A stretch of DNA of 64,000 nt from Thermonema lapsum (GTDB lineage Bacteria > Bacteroidota > Bacteroidia > Cytophagales > Thermonemataceae), in NCBI RefSeq assembly GCF_011761635.1, contig NZ_JAASRN010000002.1, positions 124,001-188,000 on the forward strand, read 5' to 3'. The notes under the pieces were generated by a model. That model made no database searches and was not told the DNA's origin. It saw only the letters and a program-made list of their open reading frames with translations. The position numbers and the translations under genes are program-made. Positions 18,381 to 28,200 of this stretch are shown here, piece by piece (the first letter of the stretch is position 1; each line of letters opens with the position of its first letter).

Positions 18381-20594
18381 ATGATGTTTCTCCGCTTTTT
18401 TACATTATGTGTGGCAATCTGTGCTGTGAGCTGTAGCATAGGGCAAGCTCAAAGTCAATACGAGCTGCTTGTACGGAAAATACCATCCGGTAGCGTAAAA
18501 ATAGACGGGCAACTCAACGAAGAAGTATGGGCACAAGCTCTGGTTGCCAATCACTTTTGGCAAAACTTTCCTTATGACAGCTCTGCGGCTCAATCTCAAA
18601 CAGAAGTGCGCATGCTCTTCGATGAGCAAAACATTTACATTGCTGCTGTGTGCCACGGGCAATCCCCCGAAGAGGTGGTGGTTTCTTCCTTGCGCCGTGA
18701 CTTCAGCCCCTCGAACAACGACTTTTTTATGGTGGTCTTCGACACCTTTCAAGACGGAACCAACGGCTTTCTGTTTGGAGTCAACCCCTATGGGGTGCAG
18801 CGGGAAGGGCTTATTGCCGACGGAGGCAACCGCGGCGCTGATGAGGCTTGGGACAACAAGTGGTTTGCCGAAGTGTGCCGTCATGCCGACCACTGGACGG
18901 TGGAAATGGCTATCCCTTTCAAATCCATACGTTTCAAGAATGGGAGCAACGAATGGAAAGCCAACTTTCTGCGTGGTAACCTTGCCCAATTCGAGCGTTC
19001 AACATGGGTGCCTGTACCGCGTAATTTTTTCATTGTCTCTTTGGCGTATACCGGCACCCTTCATTTCGAGCAACCTCTTCAAAAACCTAAATCAAACGTA
19101 GTAGTTATTCCCTATCTCACCGGCAGCTATGCCGAAGACTTCACACAAGACACCACCAAAGCGGTGTATAAGGGCAATGCCGGCGCCGACTTTAAAGTGG
19201 TCCTCAGCTCATCGCTGAATTTAGACCTTACTTTCAATCCCGACTTCTCACAGGTAGAAGTGGACCGCCAAGTAACCAACCTCGACCGCTTCGAAATCTT
19301 TTTTCCGGAACGCCGGCAGTTCTTTCTTGAGAATGCTGACCTCTTTGCCAACTTTGGCTTTTCGCGCATTCGTCCTTTCTTCTCCCGCCGCATAGGCATT
19401 GCACGCGATACTACCACCGGTTTGATTGTGCAAACGCCTATCTTGTACGGAGCACGCCTCAGCGGAAAAGTAAACCGTGATTGGCGTGTAGGCTTATTGA
19501 ATATGCAAACAAGCCCCGATGACAGCCGAGGCATTACAGGTAAAAACTACACGGTAGCAGCTGTACAGCGTCGTGTATTCAGCCGTTCCAACATAGCGGC
19601 GGTATTTGTCAATGAGCAGACGACCTCCACTGCCAATAAAGACTTTACCTTCAATACCAACAACTATAACCGTGTAGTAGGCTTGGATTACAACCTTGCA
19701 TCCGAGGACAACACATGGCAAGGCAAGTTTTTTTACCATCAATTATTTACACCTGAGAACCTGCCGGCGCAGTTTGCTCATGCTGCTTACTTGGCTTACG
19801 ACAAGCCTACTTTCCTTGTAGCTTGGAACCACGAGTGGGTAGGTGAAAACTACGCACCAAGTACTGGCTATGTACCACGAAACGGGCACTTTCGCTTAGA
19901 ACCATTCGCCCGTTATACCATCTTTCCCAAAGGCAGTAAACACATTGCCCGGCACAATATATTCTTTTACAATAGCTTTTACTGGGACAATCGGGGGACT
20001 TCCACCGACCGCTTCAGCCAATTGCGCTACGAAGCAGTATTTCAAAATACAGCCGGTATCAACTTGGCAGTACGACACAACTATGTGCTGCTCTTCTTTT
20101 CGTTTGACCCTACCAATACTGGTGGTCCGAAGCTCCCGGAAGGCAGTGAGTACACCAACTACAGCGCCGCCTTCAGCTTCAATACCGATAGAAGAAAGTT
20201 GTTTAACTTAGACGGCGACATCAACTATGGGCAATACTATAATGGTCATTTACTGGGCATCAGCGGCTCTGTAAATTACCGTTTTCAGCCTTTTGGCAGC
20301 ATTAGCCTGTCGGGCAACTACATACGTATCCTGCTGCCACAGCCCTATCACTCGGCAGAGCTGATATTATTAGGTCCCCGCATAGACCTCTCTTTCAGCC
20401 GTGAGCTCTTTTTGACTACTTTCTTGCAATACAACAACCAAATAGACAATGTCAATATAAATGCACGCTTACAGTGGCGTTTCAAGCCGGTTTCTGATAT
20501 TTTTGTAGTATATACTGACAATTACTTCGCCCATGAACTCCAACAAAAAAACCGCGCGTTGGTTATAAAAGCAACCTATTGGCTCAACATATAA
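18381..20594 (+). CDS. CBM9-like plus DUF5916 outer-membrane protein
   Basis: 737 aa from the ATG at 18381; I prefer this start because it places the signal peptide (FLRFFTLCVAICAVSC...AQAQ) at the N-terminus. The frame extends to 18333 with 16 hydrophilic residues. After the signal comes a CBM9-like domain (about 30-220: IDGQLNEEVWAQAL, DEQNIYIAAVCHG, WTVEMAIPFKSIRF), then the DUF5916 part with FPERRQFFLENADLF and many amphipathic strands up to YWLNI, a likely barrel. The family is common in Bacteroidota; its substrate is unknown. The next gene starts 12 bp later. Confidence 0.85.
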   Translation: MMFLRFFTLCVAICAVSCSIGQAQSQYELLVRKIPSGSVKIDGQLNEEVWAQALVANHFWQNFPYDSSAAQSQTEVRMLFDEQNIYIAAVCHGQSPEEVVVSSLRRDFSPSNNDFFMVVFDTFQDGTNGFLFGVNPYGVQREGLIADGGNRGADEAWDNKWFAEVCRHADHWTVEMAIPFKSIRFKNGSNEWKANFLRGNLAQFERSTWVPVPRNFFIVSLAYTGTLHFEQPLQKPKSNVVVIPYLTGSYAEDFTQDTTKAVYKGNAGADFKVVLSSSLNLDLTFNPDFSQVEVDRQVTNLDRFEIFFPERRQFFLENADLFANFGFSRIRPFFSRRIGIARDTTTGLIVQTPILYGARLSGKVNRDWRVGLLNMQTSPDDSRGITGKNYTVAAVQRRVFSRSNIAAVFVNEQTTSTANKDFTFNTNNYNRVVGLDYNLASEDNTWQGKFFYHQLFTPENLPAQFAHAAYLAYDKPTFLVAWNHEWVGENYAPSTGYVPRNGHFRLEPFARYTIFPKGSKHIARHNIFFYNSFYWDNRGTSTDRFSQLRYEAVFQNTAGINLAVRHNYVLLFFSFDPTNTGGPKLPEGSEYTNYSAAFSFNTDRRKLFNLDGDINYGQYYNGHLLGISGSVNYRFQPFGSISLSGNYIRILLPQPYHSAELILLGPRIDLSFSRELFLTTFLQYNNQIDNVNINARLQWRFKPVSDIFVVYTDNYFAHELQQKNRALVIKATYWLNI

Positions 20595-20606
20595 ATTGAA
20601 TCACCT

Positions 20607-21659
20607 ATGAAAACCATTTCTTTGAAAATAAAAGAGGTAAGAAAACTCACAGCCGACGCCGTTGAAATCACCTTCGAGCAGCCTTCTGGCGGTGTTCTTA
20701 GCTACGAAGCAGGGCAGTTTCTCACATTCATACTCACCATTGACGGCAAAGAGTATCAGCGCTCTTATTCTATCTGTTCCTCACCTTATACTGGTGAATT
20801 GCCCAAGGTAGGCATTAAACGTGTGCGAGGAGGGGTTGTGTCCAATTATTTGAACGACTATGCACGAAGCGGTATGGTTATCACCTCCCAGCTGCCATCG
20901 GGACGCTTTACCCCCACCATCGTGCCCCCACATGTCGAAAATTACGTGTTGTGGGCAGGTGGCAGCGGCATCACCCCTATGATGTCTATCATCAAGTCGG
21001 TACTTCAAGCCAATCCGGAAGGTAAGGTGTCTTTGTTTTATGCCAACCGCAACGAAGCAAGCATCATGTTTTATGAAGACTTAAAGTCGCTGCAGGCGGA
21101 TTATCCGGAGCGTTTGCACATTACCCATATTTTGGAAGAAGCGCCTGCCGCATGGAGTGGACTCACCGGTTTGCTTTCCCCTGAACGGGTACAAGAGCTG
21201 CTCCGCCCTTTGCTACAAAGCCACCTACCTCTCAGCCACTGGATGTGTGGTCCTGCGGCTATAATGGAGCAAATACAGAAGGGATACGATGCCCTGCAAA
21301 TAGGCAACCAGCTGCATAAAGAGGTGTTTACTGCTTCCGGAGGAGACGCTGGAGCAAAAAAGGTATCGAGCCATACACAACCGGAAGTGAGCCGTGTAGT
21401 TATTCATTTTGACCGTGAAACCTATGCGTTCGAAGTTCCTAAGGGACGCAGCATCTTAGATGTAGCCTTGGAACAAGGTATTGATTTGCCCCATTCTTGC
21501 CAGAGCGGCATTTGCACGACTTGCATGGGTAAACTCAAAAAAGGGAAAGTGGAGCTGGAAGTACAAGAGGCGCTCAGCGAGCAAGAGATAGAAGAAGGTT
21601 ATGTGCTTACTTGCGTGGGGCACCCACTTACCGAAGAAGTGGAAATTGAAATAAACTAA
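20607..21659 (+). CDS. PaaE-like flavodoxin/ferredoxin reductase with a 2Fe-2S domain
   Basis: 350 aa, moves electrons from NAD(P)H through FAD to a 2Fe-2S centre. FAD-binding domain (RSYSICS, 52-58; isoalloxazine loop QLPSGRFTP), NAD-binding domain (WAGGSGITPMMSI, CGPAAIM), and a C-terminal plant-type ferredoxin with Cys298, Cys303, Cys306 and Cys336 (CQSGICTTCMGK ... TCVGHP). This order matches PaaE-type reductases that feed multicomponent oxygenases. No oxygenase is next to it. Its stop overlaps the stop of the convergent esterase gene. Confidence 0.9.
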   Translation: MKTISLKIKEVRKLTADAVEITFEQPSGGVLSYEAGQFLTFILTIDGKEYQRSYSICSSPYTGELPKVGIKRVRGGVVSNYLNDYARSGMVITSQLPSGRFTPTIVPPHVENYVLWAGGSGITPMMSIIKSVLQANPEGKVSLFYANRNEASIMFYEDLKSLQADYPERLHITHILEEAPAAWSGLTGLLSPERVQELLRPLLQSHLPLSHWMCGPAAIMEQIQKGYDALQIGNQLHKEVFTASGGDAGAKKVSSHTQPEVSRVVIHFDRETYAFEVPKGRSILDVALEQGIDLPHSCQSGICTTCMGKLKKGKVELEVQEALSEQEIEEGYVLTCVGHPLTEEVEIEIN

Positions 21660-22300
21660 AACAGACTTGCAAGCACCTCTTTTTTGATTTCGTGCCCGCC
21701 TTCATAGAACAACGGCTTCATATCGAAGCCGTATTTTTTATGCATTTCGATGAAAGAAAGAAGCTGTTCGGGGGTAATGAAGCGGTCTTCTTTACCCAAT
21801 ACAAAGTAAACGGGGACTCCTTGCAGGCGCTCAGCAGCTTTTTCAAAATCCCAATCGTGCGGGAAGACACCTCCCCAAAGGATGAGCTTTGCCGGTGCAA
21901 CGGTCGTATGCAACAACCAACGGCAAACCGTAGCACATCCTTGCGAAAAACCCAAAAAATGTATTTGAAAAGAGTGCATCCAAGAGGCATAAAGTTTTTT
22001 CTCCACTTCCCGGAAGTAGTGCAGATAGTCCATGATTTCAGCCTCCCGCATTTCTTTGGTCATCCAAGAGGCGCCTACTTGTCCCGTTCCTGCCTTTAAA
22101 TAAAAACGAGACAAGCCTTCCGGGGCTATTATGAGAGTTTTTCCGTCATCGAAGTCGCTAAAAGGCAAAATAAAATCGGTAGCCAATTGCCCATAACCAT
22201 GAAAACACCACCATACATGACGTATATGAATACCCGGTTCTCCCATAGTGTAAAAACGCGCCGTCCGCTTGACTGGCAAAGTGTGAAGGTGAATCGGCAT
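21656..22300 (-). CDS. Alpha/beta hydrolase, carboxylesterase/phospholipase-like
   Basis: 214 aa, no signal peptide, cytosolic. Nucleophile elbow GFSQG (Ser119), Asp172 in LGKEDRF, His203 in GGHEIK, and an oxyanion-hole loop FHGYG near residue 33. Similar to YpfH/carboxylesterase-type hydrolases. It starts 6 bp after the small secreted protein gene and is the last gene of the long minus-strand run that starts with cheR. Its end overlaps the convergent reductase gene by 4 bp. Confidence 0.8.
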   Translation of the reverse strand: MPIHLHTLPVKRTARFYTMGEPGIHIRHVWWCFHGYGQLATDFILPFSDFDDGKTLIIAPEGLSRFYLKAGTGQVGASWMTKEMREAEIMDYLHYFREVEKKLYASWMHSFQIHFLGFSQGCATVCRWLLHTTVAPAKLILWGGVFPHDWDFEKAAERLQGVPVYFVLGKEDRFITPEQLLSFIEMHKKYGFDMKPLFYEGGHEIKKEVLASLF

Positions 22301-22305
22301 GGCAT

Positions 22306-22743
22306 TTAGCGTTTAAAGCCAAGTACAGCCGCTGCACAATCGTGCTTTTTGTCTACCAAAGTGAAGCGTAGATAATAAATGCCGGTGCGATTGCATATAA
22401 TCTGCACTGCCGGCACATAGGTATCGCCTATAAAACTCTTGGCTATTTCGTTGCGCTCGGCATCTTCTACGGTAATAATTATCCCTTCTGCGTTCTTGAC
22501 TCCGTTATTGACAACAATCATGTACGTGGTGCCAGCACTAAAAACATAAGAATACTCGACCTCTTTATTGGTACCCTTTTGCCCGTCTATTTTATAGCTT
22601 TTTAGAAAATTGAAATTCTTTTCTTTCAAAAAATTAAGCACTTCATCCACAAGAGGCTCTGAGTTACACTGGGCATGTGCAACCAAAAGGGTTCCCAATA
22701 GGGTAAATAAAGTAAATGCCAAAAGCAAGCACCACCGTTTCAT
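22306..22743 (-). CDS. Small secreted protein, copy 2 of a tandem pair
   Basis: 145 aa with a signal peptide (MKRWCLLLAFTL...AHA-Q). It is clearly a paralogue of the 146-aa protein at 23815-24255: both share FLKSY(K/R)ID, VEYSY(V/I)F, G.TYMI, C..TGIYYL(R/K)FT and the end C...V.GFKR, with three conserved cysteines. Of an unknown family; the mature part looks all-beta. It follows a lipoprotein of the second cassette across a 76-bp gap holding a hairpin. Probably a periplasmic or surface partner of that lipoprotein. Confidence 0.75.
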   Translation of the reverse strand: MKRWCLLLAFTLFTLLGTLLVAHAQCNSEPLVDEVLNFLKEKNFNFLKSYKIDGQKGTNKEVEYSYVFSAGTTYMIVVNNGVKNAEGIIITVEDAERNEIAKSFIGDTYVPAVQIICNRTGIYYLRFTLVDKKHDCAAAVLGFKR

Positions 22744-22762
22744 TTCTGTTATTTTTTAGATA

Positions 22763-22804
22763 AAAGGGCTTCTTTGAGAAGCAAAAAAACCAAAGAAGCC
22801 CTTT
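22763..22804 (-). promoter_or_regulatory. 14-bp hairpin with a competing alternative stem, between cassette-2 genes
   Basis: AAAGGGCTTCTTTG (22763-22776) pairs exactly with CAAAGAAGCCCTTT (22791-22804). Part of it can instead pair as GCTTCT (22768-22773) / AGAAGC (22777-22782). On the minus strand, the transcribed strand, the stem is followed by TATCTAAAA, a weak T tail, with a T run inside the loop. It could be a partial terminator or attenuator that lowers expression of the downstream small gene. Confidence 0.55.
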
Positions 22805-22819
22805 CAATTGCTGTTCTCC

Positions 22820-23755
22820 TTACTCAACAATCAACCGGCGCATTTCTTTCACAATAGAATATATCTTTTGAAAATCTTGCTCAGAGAAGTTTAGTTCTAC
22901 GGATTGTTCTTCTTGCACTGCTGTAGGCACTCCGTCAACCACGGTATTTTTAGACACCGCTTCCACTTTTAAAGAAACATTGGCGTAGGCTTCTTGCAAC
23001 TGCTTTGCTTTCTCGTATAAAGCTTTGGCTTCGGGGGTAATGTTCTTGATATTTTCCAGAAGCTTTACAATGTTATCGAGCGATAGCTTTTGATCTGCGA
23101 TGTGTTCAAGCAATTGTTGTTTGTTTTTAGCATTTTCAGCCACATGACAACCCAAGTAGAGCGCTTCTACCCAGCCGCCGGTAACCAACAATACGGTGAT
23201 ATCGCCGCGGTTTTCCTTTTCAAGCCCATCTTTCATGGCTTGCAGGCTAGTAAGGGTTTCTGCCAACAGCTCGTCGATGCTGGCATTGGATTCTGTCAGC
23301 TGCTTCAAGCGTTTAAAGTCAAAATAGGAATCTACTTTCAAAGCAGTGGAAAGGTCACGGATGGCTACCAAGTAATCAATGGCATCTTGACTTTTACCAT
23401 ACAGGTGCGCAAAGCCCAAATCGGTACTATACACCCCCACATTCAACGCACGCTTGAAGTCAGTGGCATAGCTTTTGGCTTTATTGGCATCGTGCAAAAT
23501 AGAACGGTTGTATTTAGCCCCGGACTGCTGCACCAGCGAAGTCATCTCAATGGGGCTGGGAATAGCACGCAACAAGGTAAAATCATTACTCAGCTTCTGC
23601 AGAGCTGCTTCTATATCTACTACTTCTTTTTGTTCTGTTCCTCCGTTTCCTTGATTAGCTACATCGTTACCATTTTGCTCGCTTTCTTCACCTCCACAGG
23701 AGGTCAACAAGCCTACAAAGACCACAAGTGCAATCCATAAGTATTTTTTAAGCAT
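22820..23755 (-). CDS. Lipoprotein, copy 2 of a tandem pair
   Basis: 311 aa with a lipobox LLTSC (Cys20) after a hydrophobic N-terminus; the residues after the Cys are Gly/Glu-rich, an acid-rich start seen in some surface-exported Bacteroidota lipoproteins. The body is helical. It is paralogous to the 301-aa lipoprotein at 24274-25179: shared segments include RALN(V/L)G(V/I)YSTDLG, YGKSQD, DYL..RDL, TGGW(V/L)E.LYL and IADQK/IAEQK. Family not recognised. Role unknown; the neighbourhood points to an ABCG transporter and a partner-switch system. Confidence 0.75.
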   Translation of the reverse strand: MLKKYLWIALVVFVGLLTSCGGEESEQNGNDVANQGNGGTEQKEVVDIEAALQKLSNDFTLLRAIPSPIEMTSLVQQSGAKYNRSILHDANKAKSYATDFKRALNVGVYSTDLGFAHLYGKSQDAIDYLVAIRDLSTALKVDSYFDFKRLKQLTESNASIDELLAETLTSLQAMKDGLEKENRGDITVLLVTGGWVEALYLGCHVAENAKNKQQLLEHIADQKLSLDNIVKLLENIKNITPEAKALYEKAKQLQEAYANVSLKVEAVSKNTVVDGVPTAVQEEQSVELNFSEQDFQKIYSIVKEMRRLIVE

Positions 23756-23814
23756 GATTGTCTGTTGTTTAGTTGTTCAAAAAATACACTTGCTAACGTC
23801 GAAAATCAAACGCC

Positions 23815-24255
23815 TTAGCGCTTGAAGCCAACCACGCTAACCAAGCAGTAATCCTTTACAGAAGGTTCAAAAGTAAATTTCAAATAATAAATACCCGTCT
23901 GACTACAACGGAAAGCAACTGCTGTTCGGTACTCCTTCAAAGCGGGATTGAAGTTGTCAATAAGCTTGCGGCGCGAACCATCAAACAATTCAAACAAAAT
24001 CCCCGAGAATTCTTCGGGATTAGACTCATTAGCAAAAGTAATCATGTAGGTCTGTCCACGGTTGAAAATGTAAGAATACTCTACTGTTTTATTGGAGCTG
24101 GCATCGATTCGGTAGCTTTTGAGGAAGGTGTACCCATGTGGACGAAGCTGATTCACACACTTACGAGTATACTCACGTATTACCTCGGGCGTGCACTGCT
24201 GTGCATAAGCAGCTCCACCCATCAACAGAAAGAATAACAAAACATAACGTTTCAT
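23815..24255 (-). CDS. Small secreted protein, copy 1 of a tandem pair
   Basis: 146 aa, signal peptide MKRYVLLFFLLMGGAAYA-Q. Conserved core with its paralogue at 22306-22743: FLKSYRID, VEYSYIF, GQTYMI, CSQTGIYYLKFT, and the final GFKR. It starts 18 bp after the first lipoprotein gene, so the two are one unit. A Cys near the N-terminus of the mature protein, a second mid-sequence and one near the end may form a disulfide. Unknown function. Confidence 0.75.
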   Translation of the reverse strand: MKRYVLLFFLLMGGAAYAQQCTPEVIREYTRKCVNQLRPHGYTFLKSYRIDASSNKTVEYSYIFNRGQTYMITFANESNPEEFSGILFELFDGSRRKLIDNFNPALKEYRTAVAFRCSQTGIYYLKFTFEPSVKDYCLVSVVGFKR

Positions 24256-24273
24256 GGCAGTTCTATTTTTAGA

Positions 24274-25179
24274 TTAGTTAACGATTTGATTTCTTATTTC
24301 ACGAACTTTACTCAAGATAGCATTCAGGTCGCTCAAAGTAAATTTTACTTCGGCTTTTTGCTCTTGTTCTATGGTCAATACGCCATCTATTTCCACTTGT
24401 TTCACTTTTCCGGGTACATATTTCACTTCTACATGCTCATATAGGGCTGCCAGCTCTTCCAGTTGGCTGCGCAGGCGCTTGATTTTGGGGTTATAGTCTT
24501 CGTAATTACGCAAAAGCACCAATAACTGTTCTAAGACTATTTTTTGCTCGGCAATGCGAATTGCCAGTTCTTCGTTGTGTTGCTCGCGCTCTACATTGCA
24601 CAGCAGATAAAGCCCTTCCAACCACCCACCAGTCAGTATAAGAATGGTCATATCTGTGCGACCTTCATTTTGAAGGGCTTCGTTCATGCGCTCCAAGCTG
24701 CGCGTAGACTCCATCACCAATACCCCCAAGCTGTCTTTGTAGGCAGCCAGCTTGCGGATATGCTCAAAGTCAAAATATTTTTCCACGTTCAAGCCGTTAG
24801 CCAAATCACGAGTAGCTGACAAATAGTTGATGACATCTTGGCTTTTGCCATAGGTATTGGCATACCCCAAGTCTGTACTGTAAATGCCCAAATTCAGCGC
24901 GCGACGGTAATCGGTGTTGTATTTGCTTACGTTTTGAGGCGAGTTCAACAGCGTAGGGTCATACTCTGCTATCTGCTCTATCAAAAAGGCGATTTCTACG
25001 GGGTTGGGAATCGACTGTATAATACCTTTGATGACTTCGGGCGACAAACGTGTACTTGCCTTACGTGCACTATCTTGTGCGGTAGTCATTGTAGAGGATG
25101 CCCCTTCTTCGATGCTTTCACCGCAAGCACCTAAGAAAAAAACGCACAAAATAAGATAAAACCATGATATGTTCTTCAT
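24274..25179 (-). CDS. Lipoprotein, copy 1 of a tandem pair
   Basis: 301 aa, lipobox FLGAC (Cys19) at the end of a hydrophobic signal. Helical, with the shared blocks listed for its paralogue at 22820-23755. It starts 27 bp after the ABC transporter gene, so it is probably co-transcribed with it. The first cassette is lipoprotein then small protein, with no hairpin between them. A substrate-facing or membrane-tethered accessory to the transporter is plausible, not shown. Confidence 0.75.
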   Translation of the reverse strand: MKNISWFYLILCVFFLGACGESIEEGASSTMTTAQDSARKASTRLSPEVIKGIIQSIPNPVEIAFLIEQIAEYDPTLLNSPQNVSKYNTDYRRALNLGIYSTDLGYANTYGKSQDVINYLSATRDLANGLNVEKYFDFEHIRKLAAYKDSLGVLVMESTRSLERMNEALQNEGRTDMTILILTGGWLEGLYLLCNVEREQHNEELAIRIAEQKIVLEQLLVLLRNYEDYNPKIKRLRSQLEELAALYEHVEVKYVPGKVKQVEIDGVLTIEQEQKAEVKFTLSDLNAILSKVREIRNQIVN

Positions 25180-25206
25180 ATTACTTAGAATTTATTTCAA
25201 TACAAT

Positions 25207-28200
25207 TTATTCCTTTTTGAAAAATTTAACCTCCAGCAGGGCTTTCAATAGAGGCAATTTATTGAAAAAGTCTGTATAAAGTGTAAAATACAACAAAATT
25301 GTCAATATCCATATGGCAGCCACATCAAAATGATAAGTATCAAAATAACGCCCAAAGAAGTGTTTACGAGGTGCCATGAAATGTGCCCGGTAGTCCAAAG
25401 CATGCTTGTAATCGGTGGGGTCTTGAAAGATAGGGTCCATGTGTTGGAGGAACTTCCCTTTGTAGAACTCTATTTTGTCTTTCATGTTGGCATTCTTTGC
25501 CAAATCAGCCAGTGCGTCATTATAGAACAAATTACTCAGGGAATCAATATTTACTCCTTGGCTTTCTATGTTCACCAAGAAAAGTTCTTTTTGACGCCGC
25601 GCTATATTGAAGCGCTTCTTATAATATTCTTCCAGCACGTTGAAATATTCCTGCAGTTCCTCCAGCACGTTGTAGGAGACTTGCCCGGAAGTCAGTGCTT
25701 GCATAATACCTGAGAGGTAAGGCGTTTCGGGACGGTGCTCCCGCGCGTAACGGTAGCGCGTATCTGCACGTTGCTCTCGCTCTATTTCACTTGCCAGCAA
25801 ATGAAGCTTTTCACGCAATTCTTTGGCAGCCTCTGACGATTTTTTGGACCTCTTGAGAAGGTCTTCTACCTCACCCAAGACTTCACGCATTTCTTCCAAC
25901 CAAAAAGAGCGACGATAATCGGCAATGCTTTCTTCCTTATCAAACTGATAAACATGCTTCTCATAGGGGTTTTCCTTGAACTGACGGACGGCAATTGCCT
26001 CAAACCCCCAGCGCGACACCATCAGGTCAGCCAAGAGCGGCACCCGCCCCTTTTCGCTTATGACTGTATTCAACTTATTGAAGTTGAATATAATGCCACT
26101 CAATATCATTTGAGGAATAAGCAGAAGCGGTATGGTGATATAAACAGTTACTACCGAATTAAATGTATTGGATATATTGAGCCCCAACATATTGGCAAAA
26201 CAAGAGACTGAAAACAGTACCAGCCAATAGGTCCAGGTCATCCCCTGCACTTCCAAGATAGCATTGCCTATAAGTACAAAAGAAAGCGTTTGTATTGCTG
26301 AAAGGGTAAACAGGATAAGTACCTTGGAGAGCAAATAGCTGTGTTTGCTGATATTCAAGAAAGCCTCACGCTTACGTATCTTCCTATCTTTGATAATTTC
26401 TTCTGCACTCACCGTAAGTCCCATAAACAAAGCCACAAGCACGCATATGAGGATATATGCTGGAATGTTGTCGTTGAAACGGTAAACGTATTCTCCCTCT
26501 GGTGTATTCTGATAACGAATCACAAAAGAAAGGAGAAATGCCAGCAAGGGGGCTTCTAACAAATTGATGGCTACATATTGCCGGTTGCTTACCTTTGATA
26601 GGAAGTCTCGGGTAGCTAAAATTATTGTCTGCCGTACTTTACCGGGCAGATTGAGGGCTTTGGGCAGTGGCTCGTTGACCCGCTCTACCAACTCAGCTCT
26701 GTCGCCAAATTCTTTCAAATACTCTTCGTGCCATTGCTCGGGGGTACGCTTGCGCTTGTTGGTATAAACCCCCTTTTCAGTTACCACCCGCTCTTCTATG
26801 ATATCAAAAATCTCTTCGGGCTTGGTATTGGCACATCGCTCGCAAGCCGGCTCGTCGGCACGTGGATACTGTGCTTTACGGCGAAAATAGCTGATGGCTT
26901 CTATGGGGTTGCCATAGTAAACGGGATAACCTCCTGTATCTAATATCAGGAGCTTATCAAACATTTTAAAGATTTCGGAAGAGGGCTGGTGAATGACAAT
27001 AAAAATGAGTTTTCCCTTCAAGGAAAGCTCTTTGAGCAGGTCCATGACATTTTCAGAGTCACGCGAAGACAAGCCGGAAGTAGGTTCGTCGAGAAAGAGC
27101 ACAGAAGGCTCTCGAATAAGTTCGAGGGCAATATTAAGACGCTTGCGCTGTCCGCCACTGATAGTTTTTTGTAATACCGAACCTACCTTCAAATCTTTGA
27201 TATGCTCCAAACCCAAATTGGCAAGCGTATTCATGACCCGCTCGTGCAGTTGCTGCTCGCTCAGGTCTTTAAAACAGAGTTTGGTGCTGTAGTACAGGTT
27301 TTGATATACAGTTAGCTCTTCAATCAAGAGGTCATCTTGCGCCACATAGCCAATCACCCCTTCGATGCGCTGCTTGTCCTGCTCGTCGTGTATATCCACT
27401 CCATTGAGAAGTACCTTGCCCTTGTAGGGCTTTTCCAAGCCGGAGAGCACATTCAGGAGGGTGGTTTTTCCTGCTCCGCTGGCTCCCATGATGGCAATCA
27501 GGCGCCCAGCTCCTTCTTTTAGGTTGACGTTGCGCACCCCGATGTTGCCATTTTTGAAACGGAACTCGAGGTCGATGGCTTCAAAAGAGATAGGCTTTAT
27601 GTTTTTACCCATAAAGCCACTCACCACCTCACTGTAATAGACTACTTCCAGCTGTGTGCGGATAATACTGCCCCGGGCAAATACTTCTACGACGTTCGGT
27701 GTGATTTCTGTAGTATCGAGACGAACCACCTCATGGTCGCCCTCTTTGTCGGGAATATAACGCACAAAGAAAATGTCAACTTCGGGAATACGCAGAAAAA
27801 CCAAAGCACCTTTCAAGCCTTTTTCAGGCGAAAGATGCTTTGCCAGTTGTTCGTTTGTAGGATAAAAATCGGAAGCGATAATAAGCACCTCTTCATGCAA
27901 AAGAAGGTCTTCCAAGTTTCCCAGCACGAAGTCTTTGATGAGGTCAAAATATTCATGCAGCTGTAGTGCCGATGCCGCCGTGTCTATCACCTCCATGCGC
28001 TTGGCGCTGAGGTTGTTATCACAGGCGACCAGTTCGAACATGCGAATCAAGGCATAGACCTTCTGCTGAAGGTCAAGGTTTTCATTGATTTGCTTACACA
28101 TTTTCAAAGCACGCACCGAGAAGCGCATGAACACCTTGTCTTCTACAACTTTTTCAATCTTCTCGGTGAGTACTCCCTCTTCTTTATCACCCAGTTGTTC

